Positions 8,352-16,993 of a stretch of DNA of 64,000 bases are shown here, in pieces. Every line of letters starts with the position of its first letter. The stretch's first letter is position 1. The position numbers and the translations under genes were made by a program. The notes under the pieces were generated by a model that was not told the origin of the DNA, made no database searches, and saw only the letters and a list, made by a program, of their open reading frames with translations. The stretch is from Paraburkholderia madseniana (lineage in GTDB: Bacteria > Pseudomonadota > Gammaproteobacteria > Burkholderiales > Burkholderiaceae), in NCBI RefSeq assembly GCF_009690905.1, contig NZ_VOSW01000010.1, positions 62,001-126,000 on the forward strand, given 5' to 3'.

Positions 8352-9470
8352 ATGATGCACAAGCAGATTCTTCGTACGGCTATCGCGTTCGCTGCCGCCG
8401 GACTCGCCGCGCAGGCCGCCCACGCGCAAAGCAGCGTGACGTTGTACGGCATTGTCGATGCCGGCTTTACCTTCACCAATAACCAGAAGGGTGAGAAGGC
8501 TTATCAGGCGACGCAGGGCAACGTGCAGGGTTCGCGCTGGGGCCTGATCGGTAGCGAAGATCTGGGCGGCGGCAACAAGGTCCTGTTCAAGCTCGAAAAC
8601 GGCTTTAGCCTGGAGAGTGGCGCAGCCGGTCAGGGCGGCCGCATGTTCGGCCGTAGCGCATGGGTAGCGCTCTCCAACAGCAAGGCGGGTACGATCACGC
8701 TCGGCCGTCAGTACAACAGCGTGCAGGACTATCTGTCGAACATGCAGATCAATGGCGTCGGCGCGATGAGCCAGTACGGCAATGCGATCTACGACAACGA
8801 CGATATCAACAACACGTACCGTACCGACAACGCGGTCAAGTACACGACGCCGACGTATGCAGGCTTCACGGCAAACGCGATGTACGCATTCTCGAACACG
8901 GCGGGCCAGTTCGCCAACAACCGCGCATGGAGCGTCGGCGCCGACTACGTGAACGGTCCGCTGCACCTTGACGCGGCCTACTCGCTGGTCAATCAGCCGG
9001 CTACCAACACCACGGGCGCGGCGCCGTCTGATAACTACTACAGCACCAGTTCGTCGATCATCAGCGGCGTGAAGCGCAACCAGGTGTGGGGCGCGGGCGG
9101 TTCGTACGTGTTCGGCCCGGCAACCTTCCTGTTGCTGTACACGAACTCGCAATTCCAGTTGCTCAGCGGCGGCAGCCTGCACTTTGCCAACTATGAAGCC
9201 AGCGTGAAGTATCAAGTCACGCCGGCCGCGCTGCTCGCGCTCGGTTACATCTACACGACACAGAACACGAGCCGGACCACGGCCACTAATGCCCATTACA
9301 ACCAGCTAAGCGTGGGCGGCGAGTACTTCCTGTCGAAGACCACCGATCTCTACCTGAACGGTATCTACCAACGTGCGTCCGGTTCGCACGCATGGGTCGA
9401 AGGTATTTCGAATCCGTCGAGCAACAACGGCCAGTTCGTGACCGTCGCCGGCATCCGCCACAAGTTCTAA
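8352..9470 (+). CDS. Gram-negative (burkholderial) outer-membrane porin
   Basis: A 372-residue trimeric 16-strand porin (OmpC-like, Burkholderia/Neisseria family). Start chosen at the tandem ATGs 8352/8355, preceded by TTGAGGAAAC; the longer frame has no ribosome site. Signal peptide residues 1-25 ends AHA, mature N-terminus QSSVTLYGIVDAGF, the classic start of this family; the protein ends in an aromatic-final strand (VAGIRHKF), the BAM recognition signal. It probably provides outer-membrane passage for the substrate of the GntP permease 80 bp downstream. A 158-bp gap separates it from the PLP enzyme, so it may have its own promoter. Confidence 0.92.
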   Translation: MMHKQILRTAIAFAAAGLAAQAAHAQSSVTLYGIVDAGFTFTNNQKGEKAYQATQGNVQGSRWGLIGSEDLGGGNKVLFKLENGFSLESGAAGQGGRMFGRSAWVALSNSKAGTITLGRQYNSVQDYLSNMQINGVGAMSQYGNAIYDNDDINNTYRTDNAVKYTTPTYAGFTANAMYAFSNTAGQFANNRAWSVGADYVNGPLHLDAAYSLVNQPATNTTGAAPSDNYYSTSSSIISGVKRNQVWGAGGSYVFGPATFLLLYTNSQFQLLSGGSLHFANYEASVKYQVTPAALLALGYIYTTQNTSRTTATNAHYNQLSVGGEYFLSKTTDLYLNGIYQRASGSHAWVEGISNPSSNNGQFVTVAGIRHKF

Positions 9471-9550
9471 GTCCGCCGCCCGCGCCGCTGCGCATGCAAC
9501 ATTCCGCTCAACGGAGGCTGCGGCGCGGTTCTTTCTTTTCAGGAGCACCT

Positions 9551-10921
9551 ATGGCGACCGTTCAAGGAAGTCTGTTACTCGTCTATGCATTGATTGCCAT
9601 CATCGCGCTGGTCGTGCTGATCGCGCGCTTCAAGATGAACCCGTTCATTACGTTGATGATGGTGTCGGTGGCGTTGGCACTCGCCGTCGGCATGCCGGCG
9701 ACGTCGATTCTCAAGTCGTTCGAAACGGGCGTGGGCGGCACGCTCGGCCACATTGCCATCGTGGTCGGGCTCGGTACGATGCTCGGCAAGATGATGGCCG
9801 AATCGGGCGGCGCGGAACGTATTGCGCGTACGCTGATCGACCTGTTCGGGCCGAGGAACGTGCATTGGGCGATGATGTGCATCGCGTTCCTCGTCGGCCT
9901 GCCGGTGTTTTTTGAAGTCGGTTTCGTGCTGCTGATTCCGATCGCATTCAACGTCGCTCAACGGACCGGTACGTCGATGATTCGCGTCGGCATTCCGATG
10001 GTGGCGGGTTTGTCCGTCGTGCACGGTCTGATTCCGCCGCACCCGGCTGCGTTGCTCGCGGTCACGGCGTACAACGCGGATATCGGTCATACGATTTTCT
10101 ACGCGCTGATCGTCGGCATTCCGACCGCGGCGGTGGCCGGCCCGCTGTTCTCCAAGCTGATCGCGCGCTTTGTCGTGCTCGACGGCTTTAACCCGATGGC
10201 GCAGCAGTTCATCGAACAGGACGCGAAGCGCTCGCATCAGGAACTGCCGGGCTTCGGCATCACGTTGTTGACGGTGTTGTTGCCGGTGTTGTTGATGCTG
10301 GTCGGCAGTTGGGCGGATTTGATCGTGCCGGCCAAAACGTCGATGAACAACGCTCTGCGTCTGATCGGCCATCCGGATATGGCTTTGTTGCTGGCCGTGT
10401 TGTTGAGCTTCTACACGTTCGGCAAGTCACGTGGCTTTAATCGCGAGCAGATTCTCAAGTTCACCAACGAGTGTCTGGCGCCGACTGCGAGTATCACGCT
10501 GGTGGTGGGAGCGGGCGCGGGCTTCGGGCGCATTCTGATCGATAGCGGCGCGTCGAAGGCGATCGTCGATGTGGCGACCGGCGCGCACGTGCCGCTGCTG
10601 ATTCTCGCGTGGCTGGTGGCGGCGTTGATTCGTGTGGCGACCGGTTCGGCAACGGTCGCGATGGCGACGGCGGCCGGCATCATTGCACCGATCGCGGCAG
10701 CGGCGGTGGGCACGGCGGGCGGCGTGCGGCCCGAGTTGCTGGTGCTCGCCACCGGCGCGGGGTCGCTGATTCTGTCGCACGTGAACGACGGCGGGTTCTG
10801 GCTGGTGAAGGAGTACTTCGGTATGACTGTGCCGCAAACCTTCAAGACGTGGACCGTTTGCGAAACGATTATTTCGGTGACGGCGCTGGTGTTGACGTTG
10901 GGGCTTTCGACCGTGATTTGA
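9551..10921 (+). CDS. GntP-family gluconate:H+ symporter-type permease
   Basis: A 456-residue inner-membrane protein with about 12-14 hydrophobic segments. The region GLGTMLGKMMAESGGAERIA and the later VVHGLIPPHPAALLA and SHVNDGGFWLVKEYF stretches are GntP-family hallmarks (gluconate, idonate, D-serine and related permeases). Start chosen at ATG 9551, with AGGAG at 9541; an upstream in-frame extension would begin inside the porin gene. Substrate is probably a sugar acid or amino-sugar acid handled by the PLP enzyme. A hairpin follows within 15 bp. Confidence 0.9.
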   Translation: MATVQGSLLLVYALIAIIALVVLIARFKMNPFITLMMVSVALALAVGMPATSILKSFETGVGGTLGHIAIVVGLGTMLGKMMAESGGAERIARTLIDLFGPRNVHWAMMCIAFLVGLPVFFEVGFVLLIPIAFNVAQRTGTSMIRVGIPMVAGLSVVHGLIPPHPAALLAVTAYNADIGHTIFYALIVGIPTAAVAGPLFSKLIARFVVLDGFNPMAQQFIEQDAKRSHQELPGFGITLLTVLLPVLLMLVGSWADLIVPAKTSMNNALRLIGHPDMALLLAVLLSFYTFGKSRGFNREQILKFTNECLAPTASITLVVGAGAGFGRILIDSGASKAIVDVATGAHVPLLILAWLVAALIRVATGSATVAMATAAGIIAPIAAAAVGTAGGVRPELLVLATGAGSLILSHVNDGGFWLVKEYFGMTVPQTFKTWTVCETIISVTALVLTLGLSTVI

Positions 10922-10935
10922 GCGGGGAGGCTTTG

Positions 10936-10970
10936 TCGCGGCGTGTCATTCATTAGACGCGCCGCGATTT
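10936..10970 (+). terminator. Probable terminator after the GntP gene
   Basis: Twelve-base-pair stem TCGCGGCGTGTC / GACGCGCCGCGA with one G-U wobble (10936-10947 and 10956-10967) and an 8-nt loop, followed by only three T residues. Weak U-tract but convergent with the leftward box genes. Confidence 0.6.
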
Positions 10971-11071
10971 CACATTGCGCTCCCATTCGCGCGACTATCG
11001 CCGCGATCTGCTGGCTAAAGAAGGCGCGATAACTTGCGCGCGCGAGTGAGAGAGGGGGGGCGTGGCGACGT

Positions 11072-11902
11072 TCAACGCTGCCGTGAGATGAACGCTGCAA
11101 TCGCGTCATTCAGCGCATCCGGTGCATCGCGATGCGGCGAGTGTCCGCAAGCATCGAGCTTCACCAGTTGCGCATGGGGAACGCGTTCGCCGATTGCATC
11201 AATCTGCGCCATGGTACCGTAGTTGTCGTCATGACCTTGCACCGCGAGCACCGGTTGCCTGATGGCAGCCAGTTCATCGACGATGCGCCATTCCCTGAAC
11301 GCAGGATTCAGCCAGATATCGTTCCAGCCGTAGAACGCGGAATCGACGTCTGCGTGATAGCGGCTTAGCTTGCTGCGCAGATCAGTGGTTTCGTAGAGCT
11401 GCTTGGTTTGCGCAATGCTTTCCACAGAGATGTCTTCGACGAATACATGTGGTGCGATCGCTACCGCACCGGCCAATTCATCCGGATGCTGCGCCGCGTA
11501 GAGCAGCGCGATCGACCCGCCGTCGCTATGCCCGATCACCCACATGCGCCTGCGTTCCTGCGTGCCGATATCGAGCGCATCGAGCAAAGCGGGCAGGATA
11601 TCGCGCGCTTGTGCGGTCATGAAGTCGACCGGCCATTTGACGTCGTGCGCACGCGGTGTGGATAGTCCATAACCGGGTCGCGAATAAACGAGACCACGCA
11701 TGCCGAGCCGCTCGCACAAGGCTTGCGGCCAGTCGCGCCACATCGCGATGGAACCCAGTCCTTCGTGCAGGAAGACGGCGATAGGTGCATCGGCCGCCGC
11801 TTCATTCACCCAACGATATTCGATGCGCAACGGCCCGTGCGATGCCGTGGCGGCCAATTCTGCGAATTCGCTAGCAAGGGTTGCGGTTGCGGGCTTCTGC
11901 AT
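11072..11902 (-). CDS. Alpha/beta hydrolase of the box cluster
   Basis: A 276-residue alpha/beta-hydrolase fold protein. The nucleophile elbow is GHSDGG (Ser about 146), an oxyanion stretch VFLHEGLGSIAMW occurs near residues 43-55, and the catalytic His is in ACGHSPHRDAP near the C-terminus. It overlaps nothing but follows the benzoate-CoA ligase stop by only 8 bp, so it is translated from the same leftward transcript as boxD. In several betaproteobacterial box clusters such a hydrolase accompanies the pathway; a thioesterase, lactonase or ester-release role is possible but not shown here. Confidence 0.8.
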   Translation of the reverse strand: MQKPATATLASEFAELAATASHGPLRIEYRWVNEAAADAPIAVFLHEGLGSIAMWRDWPQALCERLGMRGLVYSRPGYGLSTPRAHDVKWPVDFMTAQARDILPALLDALDIGTQERRRMWVIGHSDGGSIALLYAAQHPDELAGAVAIAPHVFVEDISVESIAQTKQLYETTDLRSKLSRYHADVDSAFYGWNDIWLNPAFREWRIVDELAAIRQPVLAVQGHDDNYGTMAQIDAIGERVPHAQLVKLDACGHSPHRDAPDALNDAIAAFISRQR

Positions 11903-11910
11903 GGATCACC

Positions 11911-13503
11911 TTATGACTGTTCGCGCAGTTTGAAGCGTTGAATCTTGCCGGTAGCGGTTTTAGGCAAATCGTCGATGAACAGGATATCGCGCGGATACTT
12001 GTGCGGCGCGAGCCGTTCCTTGACGAAAGCCTTCAACTCATCCGCGAGTATCTCAGACGGCGTGAATTCACGCTTCAACACTACGAATGCGCGGGTCTTC
12101 ACGAGGCCGCCGTGATCCACGCCGACCACCGCGGCTTCCAGCACTGCGCCGTGCTGCACCAGGACCATTTCCACTTCGACGGGCGATACGTATTGACCGC
12201 TCACTTTCAGCATGTCGTCGCTGCGGCCCGCATACACGTAGCAGCCGTTCGCGAGACGGCGGTATTTATCGCCGCTGCGGATCCATTCGCCAAGGAACGT
12301 CGCGCGCGATTTCTCGCGATTGCTCCAGTACATGAGTGCCGCACTCGGTCCTTTGATAAACAGATCGCCGACTTCGTCGTCGGGCACCGGATGTCCGGCT
12401 TCGTCGCGCAGTTCAACTTCGTAGCCGGGCACGGGGCGCCCCGTGGTGCCGTACTCGACTTCACCCGGGCGGTTTGACAGGAAGATATGCAGCATCTCAG
12501 TCGAGCCGATGCCGTCGAGAATTTCGCAGCCGAAGTGCGCGGTGAAGCGCTCGCCAATTTCGCGCGGCAGCGCTTCGCCCGCCGACGTGCACACGCGCAT
12601 CGCGACATCGGCGCGCGCGGGCAGGTTGGGTGAGACGAGCATGCTCGCGTAGAGCGTCGGCACGCCGTAGAAAATGGTCGGACGATGCTGTACGAGGCGA
12701 GTGAAAATCGCGTCGGCGGTGGGACGTTCAGCCATCAGTACGGCCGTAGCGCCGACCGAAAGCGGGAACGTCAAACCATTACCCAGACCGTATGCAAAGA
12801 ACAACTTGGCCGCAGAGAAAACCACATCGCTTTCGACGATCCCAAGAATCGGCTTCGCGTACAACTCGGCAGTCCAGTAAAGATTTGCATGCGTGTGGAC
12901 GGTGCCTTTCGGTTTGCCAGTCGACCCGGACGAATACAGCCAGAACGCGATATCGTCGCAACCGGTCGTGGGTGCCTTGATGGCCGGCGCGGCTGCATCG
13001 ATCAGATCTTTAAGCAACGGCGCCGTCAAAGACTCGCCTTCAGGCGGCTGTGAAACGATCAACTGGCAACCGTCGTGTTCGGTGGTATCCATCGCCTGCG
13101 TGACATTCGGCAGCAATGCGCCGGATGCGATCACGGCGCGCGCATGGCTGTGCGTCAGCATGTACACATAGTCGGCCGTGGTGAGCAACGTGTTCGCGAC
13201 GACCGGCACGACGCCTGCATAGAGCGCACCGAGAAAGGCAATCGCCAGTTCGACGGTATCGAGCATCACCAGCAGCACGCGTTCTTCCGGATGCACGCCG
13301 AGTGTGCGCAATGCGCTCGCGAAGCGCCTGGCCCGTTCTTCGAGTTCGCCGTAGGTGGTGGTGCCGGTGTCGTCGATATAGGCGGTCTTGGCGGCGCGCG
13401 CTTCATTCAGTCCAAACAGATAGGCCGCGAAATTGAATACCGCGGGCGGCGGTTCGACAGTCGGGGCGGGCCGACTCGCAGCCGTTTCCAGCAGGGCTTC
13501 CAT
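11911..13503 (-). CDS. bclA: Benzoate-CoA ligase
   Basis: A 530-residue acyl-adenylate-forming enzyme that activates benzoate to benzoyl-CoA with ATP and CoA, the entry step of the box pathway. AMP-binding P-loop YSSGSTGKPKG at residues 190-200, SAAKLFFAYGLGNGLTFPL and the YGTTGRPVPGYEVELRDE segment are typical of the BclA/BadA family; the C-terminal catalytic lysine is in PKTATGKIQRFKLR. Length matches the family (about 520-530). The start at 13503 has GGAGGA upstream. It lies between boxD (96 bp) and the hydrolase (8 bp). Confidence 0.93.
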   Translation of the reverse strand: MEALLETAASRPAPTVEPPPAVFNFAAYLFGLNEARAAKTAYIDDTGTTTYGELEERARRFASALRTLGVHPEERVLLVMLDTVELAIAFLGALYAGVVPVVANTLLTTADYVYMLTHSHARAVIASGALLPNVTQAMDTTEHDGCQLIVSQPPEGESLTAPLLKDLIDAAAPAIKAPTTGCDDIAFWLYSSGSTGKPKGTVHTHANLYWTAELYAKPILGIVESDVVFSAAKLFFAYGLGNGLTFPLSVGATAVLMAERPTADAIFTRLVQHRPTIFYGVPTLYASMLVSPNLPARADVAMRVCTSAGEALPREIGERFTAHFGCEILDGIGSTEMLHIFLSNRPGEVEYGTTGRPVPGYEVELRDEAGHPVPDDEVGDLFIKGPSAALMYWSNREKSRATFLGEWIRSGDKYRRLANGCYVYAGRSDDMLKVSGQYVSPVEVEMVLVQHGAVLEAAVVGVDHGGLVKTRAFVVLKREFTPSEILADELKAFVKERLAPHKYPRDILFIDDLPKTATGKIQRFKLREQS

Positions 13504-13598
13504 GTGTCTCCTCCATCGGGTGGGGGCGGTCCGGCGGTTATGTGCTCTTGATCCGCGCGATGCTTACTGTCTGATTGCTTGAAGCCTGTCTCGTCCCG

Positions 13599-15197
13599 CT
13601 ATGCTGCGGGCAAATGGGTGGTTTGCGTCAGTGCGTCGATTGCAGCGCTCGATGCCTGAACGGCAGAGCGCCTGTGATAGAACCCCAGTGCGCGCAGCCC
13701 GCCGAGTTCTTCTCCGCCACCCGCGCGGCCCGGCCCGCCATGCAGCGACATCGGCATCACGTTGCCGTGGCCGGTTTGACTCTGCTGGACTGCAGGCGAG
13801 ATCGCGTGGACACGTCCGTGCGAGTCGGCGAGTTCCAGTGCGAGCTTGGCGAGATGCGCGTCGTCGTTCGAATAGATCGAGGCGACGAGCGAGCCTTGGC
13901 CGCGTCGCGCGAGTGCGACGGCGTGCGCTTCGGGAAGGGCGCCGTTTGCTGCGGTGGCGACGCGATAGGGCGCCACGGTCGCCACTGGCCCGAATACTTC
14001 GACGTCGTGCAGCAGCGTCGCGCTATCGGGATCGTTGACCACGAACAGATGCGGCGCGACGCAGGCGGCAATCGTTGCGTCCGCATCGATAAGCGGCGCA
14101 GCCGAGCCGTCGTATGCGAGCACGGCTTCCTCGCGCAACGCCGCGACGCCGGCCAGAACGTTCTCGTATTGCTCGCGGCTGACGAGCGAACCCATCCGCA
14201 CGGCGTCGTTGCGTGGATTGCCGACGGTAATTTTCGCGAGCTTTGCTTTGAGCGCTTCGAGTACCGCTTCGAGCGATGCTTCAGGCACGAAGGCGCGCCG
14301 GATCGCCGTGCATTTCTGACCGGACTTCACGGTCATTTCCCGCACCACTTCCTTGATGAACAGTTCAAAGGCCGGCGTATCGGGTGTTGCGTCGGCACAG
14401 AGAATTGCGCTATTGAGGCTGTCGGCTTCGACATTCAGACGCGCACCATGCTCGACGAAAGCCGGATGCGCGCGCAGTGTCGCGGCGGTTTCCGCTGAGC
14501 CGGTGAACGACACCACGTCGAATGCCTGAATCTGATCGAGCAGACCTGCGGAACTGCCGCAGATGACGGACAACGCGCCGGGCGGCAGAATGCCTGCGTC
14601 GACCACATCGGCAACCATGCGTTGCGTGAGCCATGCCGTCGCCGTGGCGGGTTTGATAATGACGGGCACGCCGGATAACAATGCGGGCGCTGCTTTCTCC
14701 CACAAACCCCACGATGGAAAATTGAACGCGTTGATGAAGAGCGCGACGCCGCGCGTTGGCGTGAGCACGTGCTGCACGCTGAACGATTGGTCCTTGCTCA
14801 ACGAAGCGGTATTAGCGTCGCGCAGCGCATGTACATCACCGAGCGACGCACCGAGTTTCGCGTAGTACGACAGTGTGAAGATGCCACCGTCGATGTCGAC
14901 CGCCGAATCATTGCGCGTGGTGCCCGAGTTCGCAGTCGCGATTGCATAGTAATCGTCGCGTTTGGACTGCAGCAGTTTGACGATCTCGGCCAGACGCGCA
15001 GCGCGCTGTGCATAGGTCAGTGCACGCAGGGCCGTGCCGCCTTCTTCCCGAGCGAAACCAAATGCATGGTTGAGATCCAGGCCCTGGCTCGACACGCGCA
15101 CGAGCGCTTCGCCGGTGATCGGGTCGGTCAGCGTCACGCCTTCACCGTCGCCCGCGACCCACTGGCCCGCAACGTAGTTCTTCAATAGTTCGGTCAT
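13599..15197 (-). CDS. boxD: 3,4-dehydroadipyl-CoA semialdehyde dehydrogenase (BoxD)
   Basis: A 532-residue aldehyde dehydrogenase that oxidises 3,4-dehydroadipyl-CoA semialdehyde, the product of BoxC ring cleavage, to the acid using NADP+. General base Glu is in NVEADSLNS (E257), catalytic Cys in KSGQKCTAIRR (C296), and FINAFNFPSWGLWEKAAPAL marks the PaaZ/BoxD branch of ALDHs. The protein is full length for BoxD and lacks the C-terminal hydratase domain that would make it PaaZ. It is the second gene of the leftward operon, 8 bp after the DUF4863 gene. Confidence 0.92.
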   Translation of the reverse strand: MTELLKNYVAGQWVAGDGEGVTLTDPITGEALVRVSSQGLDLNHAFGFAREEGGTALRALTYAQRAARLAEIVKLLQSKRDDYYAIATANSGTTRNDSAVDIDGGIFTLSYYAKLGASLGDVHALRDANTASLSKDQSFSVQHVLTPTRGVALFINAFNFPSWGLWEKAAPALLSGVPVIIKPATATAWLTQRMVADVVDAGILPPGALSVICGSSAGLLDQIQAFDVVSFTGSAETAATLRAHPAFVEHGARLNVEADSLNSAILCADATPDTPAFELFIKEVVREMTVKSGQKCTAIRRAFVPEASLEAVLEALKAKLAKITVGNPRNDAVRMGSLVSREQYENVLAGVAALREEAVLAYDGSAAPLIDADATIAACVAPHLFVVNDPDSATLLHDVEVFGPVATVAPYRVATAANGALPEAHAVALARRGQGSLVASIYSNDDAHLAKLALELADSHGRVHAISPAVQQSQTGHGNVMPMSLHGGPGRAGGGEELGGLRALGFYHRRSAVQASSAAIDALTQTTHLPAA

Positions 15198-15205
15198 AGC
15201 GAGTC

Positions 15206-15685
15206 TCAGGCGGAAGGTGAGCTGGGAGTGAATTCGATCGCGCCTTGCGGCAGCAGATACAGCACCAACGCCTGCCCATTCTCAACGGTCGGTCGATGCG
15301 CGCTGCCGGGGCCGTACACGCACCAGCCGGCCGGATGACCGTCGAAGGTAGCGCCTTCGGTGAGCGGCATGATCAGATCGATTTCGCCGTTGGGATGCAC
15401 ATGATGCGGACCGGCAATATCCTTCATATCGACCACGTCGACGGAAAAGCCGTGGGTTTCCGGCAAGGCCTTGAAGATCCGGCCATAACGAATGCCGCCG
15501 CCTTCGCGGTTGCACAGCCAGCCTTCGGCCACGCCGGCGCGGCAGGCATCCGCCAGTTCGCGGAAGGTCGCGCCATCCGCGGGATACGTGTCGTTGAGCC
15601 ACGTGGCCAGCGTGCCGTCGAGCGGGCGGCCGGCGAGTTGCTCGGTCACGCCCGCAATCAGGCGTTGAAAGTCATGTGGGGACAT
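15206..15685 (-). CDS. DUF4863 (PnbB-like, cupin-type) protein of the box operon
   Basis: A 159-residue soluble protein with a cupin-like histidine motif (HHVHPNGEIDLIMPL, residues about 95-109) and a C-terminal GSAHRPTVENG segment, so a metal-binding double-stranded beta-helix is likely. I recall the family as DUF4863, in which the 4-hydroxylaminobenzoate lyase PnbB has been placed. It is the first gene of the leftward box operon, 8 bp before boxD, and its start at 15685 has GGAGGC upstream. The conserved position suggests a role in handling an aromatic acid or a CoA intermediate, but no activity is known for box-linked members. Confidence 0.75.
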   Translation of the reverse strand: MSPHDFQRLIAGVTEQLAGRPLDGTLATWLNDTYPADGATFRELADACRAGVAEGWLCNREGGGIRYGRIFKALPETHGFSVDVVDMKDIAGPHHVHPNGEIDLIMPLTEGATFDGHPAGWCVYGPGSAHRPTVENGQALVLYLLPQGAIEFTPSSPSA

Positions 15686-15812
15686 GCAAGCCTCCAGATC
15701 AGCGCGCGCGCACGCACCTTAATTCATACGTGCTGTTGCGCTGTCTCCGTGACGCTGCCGAAAAACCTCGACAGCGTTTGTTATTAGATCAATATTTGGC
15801 GAAAATTAACTG

Positions 15813-15843
15813 TTCACCAGAGCCCTGTCAAGCACTATAGTAC
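15813..15843 (+). promoter_or_regulatory. boxR promoter with candidate BoxR operator
   Basis: TTCACC (15813-15818), 17-bp spacer, TATAGT (15836-15841) gives a sigma70-like promoter 30 bp before boxR. The -10 is embedded in GCACTATAGTAC (15832-15843), which matches two sequences in front of boxC (form GCACTAnnGTnC), so BoxR probably represses its own promoter here. The rest of this 186-bp gap would carry the promoter of the leftward operon, but I see no clear hexamers for it. Confidence 0.6.
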
Positions 15844-15871
15844 ATGTAACGTATTCAATAGGCAGTTAAAC

Positions 15872-16876
15872 ATGAATCAAAATTACTCTTCCGCGCCGCT
15901 GGACGATCCTGCCGATGAGGACGCGAGCCGCTCCGCTGGGGCCAACCGCGGAGCGGACAGCGGGGCCGAGCGTGGGACGGAGCGCGAGGAACGCGATCCT
16001 TTTCTAACGGCAATGGGTGATCGCGTGCGCTTGCTGCGTGCGCGCCGTGGCATGACGCGCAAGACGCTGGCGACTGAAACCGGCTTGTCGGAGCGTCATC
16101 TGGCGAATCTGGAATCGGGCGTGGGCAACGCATCGGTGCTGGTGTTGCGGCAGATCGCGGCGACGCTGAACTGCCCGCTGGCCGAAGTGATCGGCGACGA
16201 AACCACTTCTTCCGCCGAATGGCTGCTGATCCGCGAACTGCTGCAGGGGCGCGACCAGGCGGCGCTACAGCGCGCCCGCGTGGCGCTTGCCGAGATGTTC
16301 GCGCAGGCGCCGCGCGACCCGCATCGCAAGGACCGGATCGCGTTGATCGGCCTGCGTGGGGCTGGTAAGTCGACCTTCGGCCGGATGCTGGCGCAGGAGC
16401 GCAAGGTGCCGTTCGTCGAGCTGACGCGCGTGATCGAGCAACTCGCCGGTTGTCCGCCGTCGGAGATTCATTCGCTTTATGGTGCGAGCGCTTACCGGCG
16501 TTATGAACACCGCGCGCTGGAGGCGGTGATTCACGAGCACGAGCGCGCTGTGATCGCGTCGCCGGGCGGGCTGGTGTCGGAGTCGGGCACCTTCAACGCA
16601 TTGCTGTCGCACTGCTTTACCGTATGGCTGCAGGCCACACCGGAAGAGCATATGCGCCGCGTCGTCGCGCAAGGCGACCTGCGGCCGATGTCCGGCAACA
16701 AGGAGGCGATGGATGATCTTAAGCGCATCCTGGCGGGGCGCAGCGAACTATACGGCCGCGCCGACATGACCTTCGACACCAGCGAAAAAACCTTGGCCGA
16801 CGCCTACTTGCAGTTGCGCGACCGGCTGGCTGCAAGGCTCGCGGCGGAATCGCCGGACGAAGTGCGGGTGAGCTGA
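15872..16876 (+). CDS. boxR: BoxR: HTH regulator fused to shikimate-kinase-like domain
   Basis: A 334-residue BzdR/BoxR-type regulator. Acidic low-complexity N-terminus (1-42), XRE-type helix-turn-helix (about 48-105; KTLATETGLSERHLANLESG), linker, then a shikimate-kinase-like P-loop domain (GLRGAGKSTFG at 160-170) extending to the end. In this family the kinase-like domain is a benzoyl-CoA sensor: benzoyl-CoA releases the protein from operators in box promoters. It sits between the divergent box units. The catalytic shikimate-binding residues need not be retained. Confidence 0.93.
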   Translation: MNQNYSSAPLDDPADEDASRSAGANRGADSGAERGTEREERDPFLTAMGDRVRLLRARRGMTRKTLATETGLSERHLANLESGVGNASVLVLRQIAATLNCPLAEVIGDETTSSAEWLLIRELLQGRDQAALQRARVALAEMFAQAPRDPHRKDRIALIGLRGAGKSTFGRMLAQERKVPFVELTRVIEQLAGCPPSEIHSLYGASAYRRYEHRALEAVIHEHERAVIASPGGLVSESGTFNALLSHCFTVWLQATPEEHMRRVVAQGDLRPMSGNKEAMDDLKRILAGRSELYGRADMTFDTSEKTLADAYLQLRDRLAARLAAESPDEVRVS

Positions 16877-16911
16877 AATGCAGTGCGAGCCTAGGGTTTA
16901 CTAGCAAACAT

Positions 16912-16954
16912 GCACTAAAGTGCTTTACTCGGGGATGACGATGCACTATTGTTC
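16912..16954 (+). promoter_or_regulatory. boxC promoter flanked by two candidate BoxR operators
   Basis: Promoter TTTACT (16924-16929), 17-bp spacer, TATTGT (16947-16952). Operator-like GCACTAAAGTGC (16912-16923, perfect 5-bp arms) abuts the -35, and GCACTATTGTTC (16943-16954) covers the -10; their start points are 31 bp apart, close to three helical turns. The same motif covers the boxR -10. BzdR/BoxR operators in Azoarcus-type bacteria also contain TGCA-containing repeats. Confidence 0.6.
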
Positions 16955-16993
16955 AAAAAACAAGTTTTGCATCGTCCAGTCAGGAGACGCCCC

